From assembly GCF_001949145.1 (NCBI RefSeq), contig NW_019091522.1, positions 273,821 through 294,881 on the forward strand: 21,061 bases of DNA. Reading direction: 5' to 3'. Positions 19,551 to 21,061 of the stretch are shown one piece after another. Within the stretch, counting starts at the first letter, position 1. Every line of letters starts with the position of its first letter. A model generated the notes under the pieces. That model did no database searches, was not told the DNA's origin, and was given only the letters and a program-made list of their open reading frames with translations. The translations under genes were made by a program, and so were the position numbers. Source of the stretch: Acanthaster planci (Eukaryota; Echinodermata; Asteroidea; Valvatida; Acanthasteridae).

Positions 19551-20777
19551 CAAGGTTCTCCCCAGGATTTTTCAAAACTGTAGGGGATTTCCATTGTGGT
19601 TTACCAACATTTTTTGAAGCCATGACATGGGGTTCAGACCCCGCCCAAGGGCCCTGAAAATTTTGGGACTTTGGATGTTGTTAGCTGCATTTTAGAGCAT
19701 TTCCTGGGTTTTTCAAGTACCTTTTCTCAGGAAAAAACGTAACAAATTCTATATTTTTTTTTATTTTGAATATTAGCATTTTAACAAATGACCAGTTTTC
19801 CTTTCTGGACTGCTGATTAGGCCTGTAGGCACAAAAGGAGTCATTTCAAGTTTCAGACATGCAACAACATGTAGTGGCTGTCTAATCAACGATATAAACA
19901 CCTGTTTATTCAGTTTTAATTTTAATACATGCTTCAACGTTTCCGTTTTGCTGATCAGACCTGAAACCATGAGCTCCATTCAGTTGTAAGGCAAAAATAT
20001 TAGCTTAAAGGAATTGGCCTGAACAAATGTCTTAAAAATATAAAACGATTTGGTCTTTATATAAAATAAACAACAAGGCTTTTCTTGTATATCGGCAAGG
20101 AAGAATACCCGCTGTAGGTGGCTGCTTTGTTTGGGTTTCCCTCAACGCGGACTGCTGAAGTTATTGGCTTAAAAAAAGATCTTTGATTGAGTTTCTGCCA
20201 TTGTGCACAAGACAAAACGCTGTGATATGGCAACGAGAAAAATTGTCCCCGTCGTAGATGCCATTAATACTCTTACACAGGGCTACGGCTGCCGGCATGG
20301 AAAAAAAAAAGGTGTGTGGGATCAATTGTAAGTTCTGCGAATGGTGTAGTATAAAATTGTAACCTTTGTAAATGCAGCCCCAGTGGCGTATTGAGCACAC
20401 GGCACAGAGAAAACACACCTGCGCACGGGTGCATGTACATGTATGACGCCCATGACGGAAGTTCAGATTTGATGCAACACCGGCCACGAGGAACATTCGG
20501 TTCTGAATGTACATGTATGGTGTGCAGTACAGTGTGGCCGCCGACACGTGATGCACAATGCATGTACAGAATGGAAAAATGCAGGACTAAACTGTTTTTT
20601 CATCTAGATTTTCAGGACATGCAATCTGCATTATGTAAGATAACTCTGAGCCATACTTATAATTATATTGTGCGTATCGGGGATGAAAAAATGGGTATTG
20701 ACCAGTTTTTTGCGTATCGGGCAGAAATAATTGCGTATCGAGCCCGATACATACGTTTGTATGTGGGGAGAACCCTG
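19551..20777. mobile_element. Possible hAT-like element between two Tc1 relics
   Basis: The left end CAAGGTTCTCCCC (19551-19563) and the reverse complement of the right end, CAGGGTTCTCCCC (ending 20777), agree at 12 of 13 bases. CAGGGTTCTCCCC-type ends occur in hAT-like repeats. The 8-bp flanks (ACTGTGTT and GCGTCAAA) do not match, so no target duplication supports it; the borders may have been altered. Near the right end are three copies of TGCGTATCGG (about 20671, 20711, 20732) and a GTATCG..CGATAC hairpin. An open frame at 20391-20813 runs through these repeats, has no known motif, and is not taken as a gene. Confidence 0.5.
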
Positions 20778-20799
20778 GCGTCAAACCTCTTATGTTTTT

Positions 20800-21061
<262 letters not shown>

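Overview
This is a non-coding-rich stretch of an animal nuclear genome. It is AT-rich, has no dense ORFs, operons or bacterial-type signals, and carries several families of short inverted-repeat DNA transposons. Protein homology appears only as short exon-sized or broken segments. The palindromic octamer TACATGTA occurs about 20 times. That, with a DAZAP2-type exon, a RING/propeller gene relic and Tc1/Tigger/hAT/TTAA-type elements, fits a marine invertebrate deuterostome. A cephalochordate (amphioxus-like) genome is my best guess, but this is inference, not proof. The window opens with a HindIII site, which would fit a clone end.

Layout: (1) 1-2.2 kb has three candidate plus-strand exons of an unrecognised gene, bounded by good splice signals. 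(2) 2.2-4.1 kb is mostly empty, with a possible decayed coding piece on the minus strand at 3.7-4.05 kb. (3) 4.1-5.9 kb holds two inverted-repeat DNA elements, one TTAA-flanked and one with GTAATTT-type ends. (4) 6-8.8 kb is mostly unique-looking non-coding DNA with small tandem and inverted repeats. (5) 8.8-10.0 kb (minus strand) is a broken TRIM-like gene: a recognisable C3HC4 RING finger followed by propeller-like sequence, with several frameshifts and stops. A good splice acceptor sits just before its ATG, and a CpG-richer block at 11.8-12.0 kb could be its promoter and leader exon. (6) 12-14.9 kb has a hairpin and a possible TTAA/CCCTAAC element. (7) 14,883-15,011 (minus strand) is the last coding exon of a DAZAP2 orthologue, the only confidently identified intact host coding sequence here. 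(8) 15.9-17.2 kb is a 1.3-kb non-autonomous element with perfect 15-bp inverted ends and a 6-bp target duplication. (9) 18.0-21.06 kb is a nest of transposons: a decayed Tc1 element on the minus strand interrupted by a 463-bp Tigger/pogo-like MITE and a 160-bp MITE, then a 1.2-kb hAT-like element, then a second Tc1 relic on the plus strand containing a 79-bp near-perfect palindrome.

No genes form an obvious pathway. DAZAP2 and the TRIM relic share the minus strand but are not evidently linked in function. The content is best read as intron and intergenic DNA repeatedly colonised by cut-and-paste elements. I found no convincing new multi-gene system. The most unusual structures are the palindrome, the nested Tc1 locus and the octamer enrichment.
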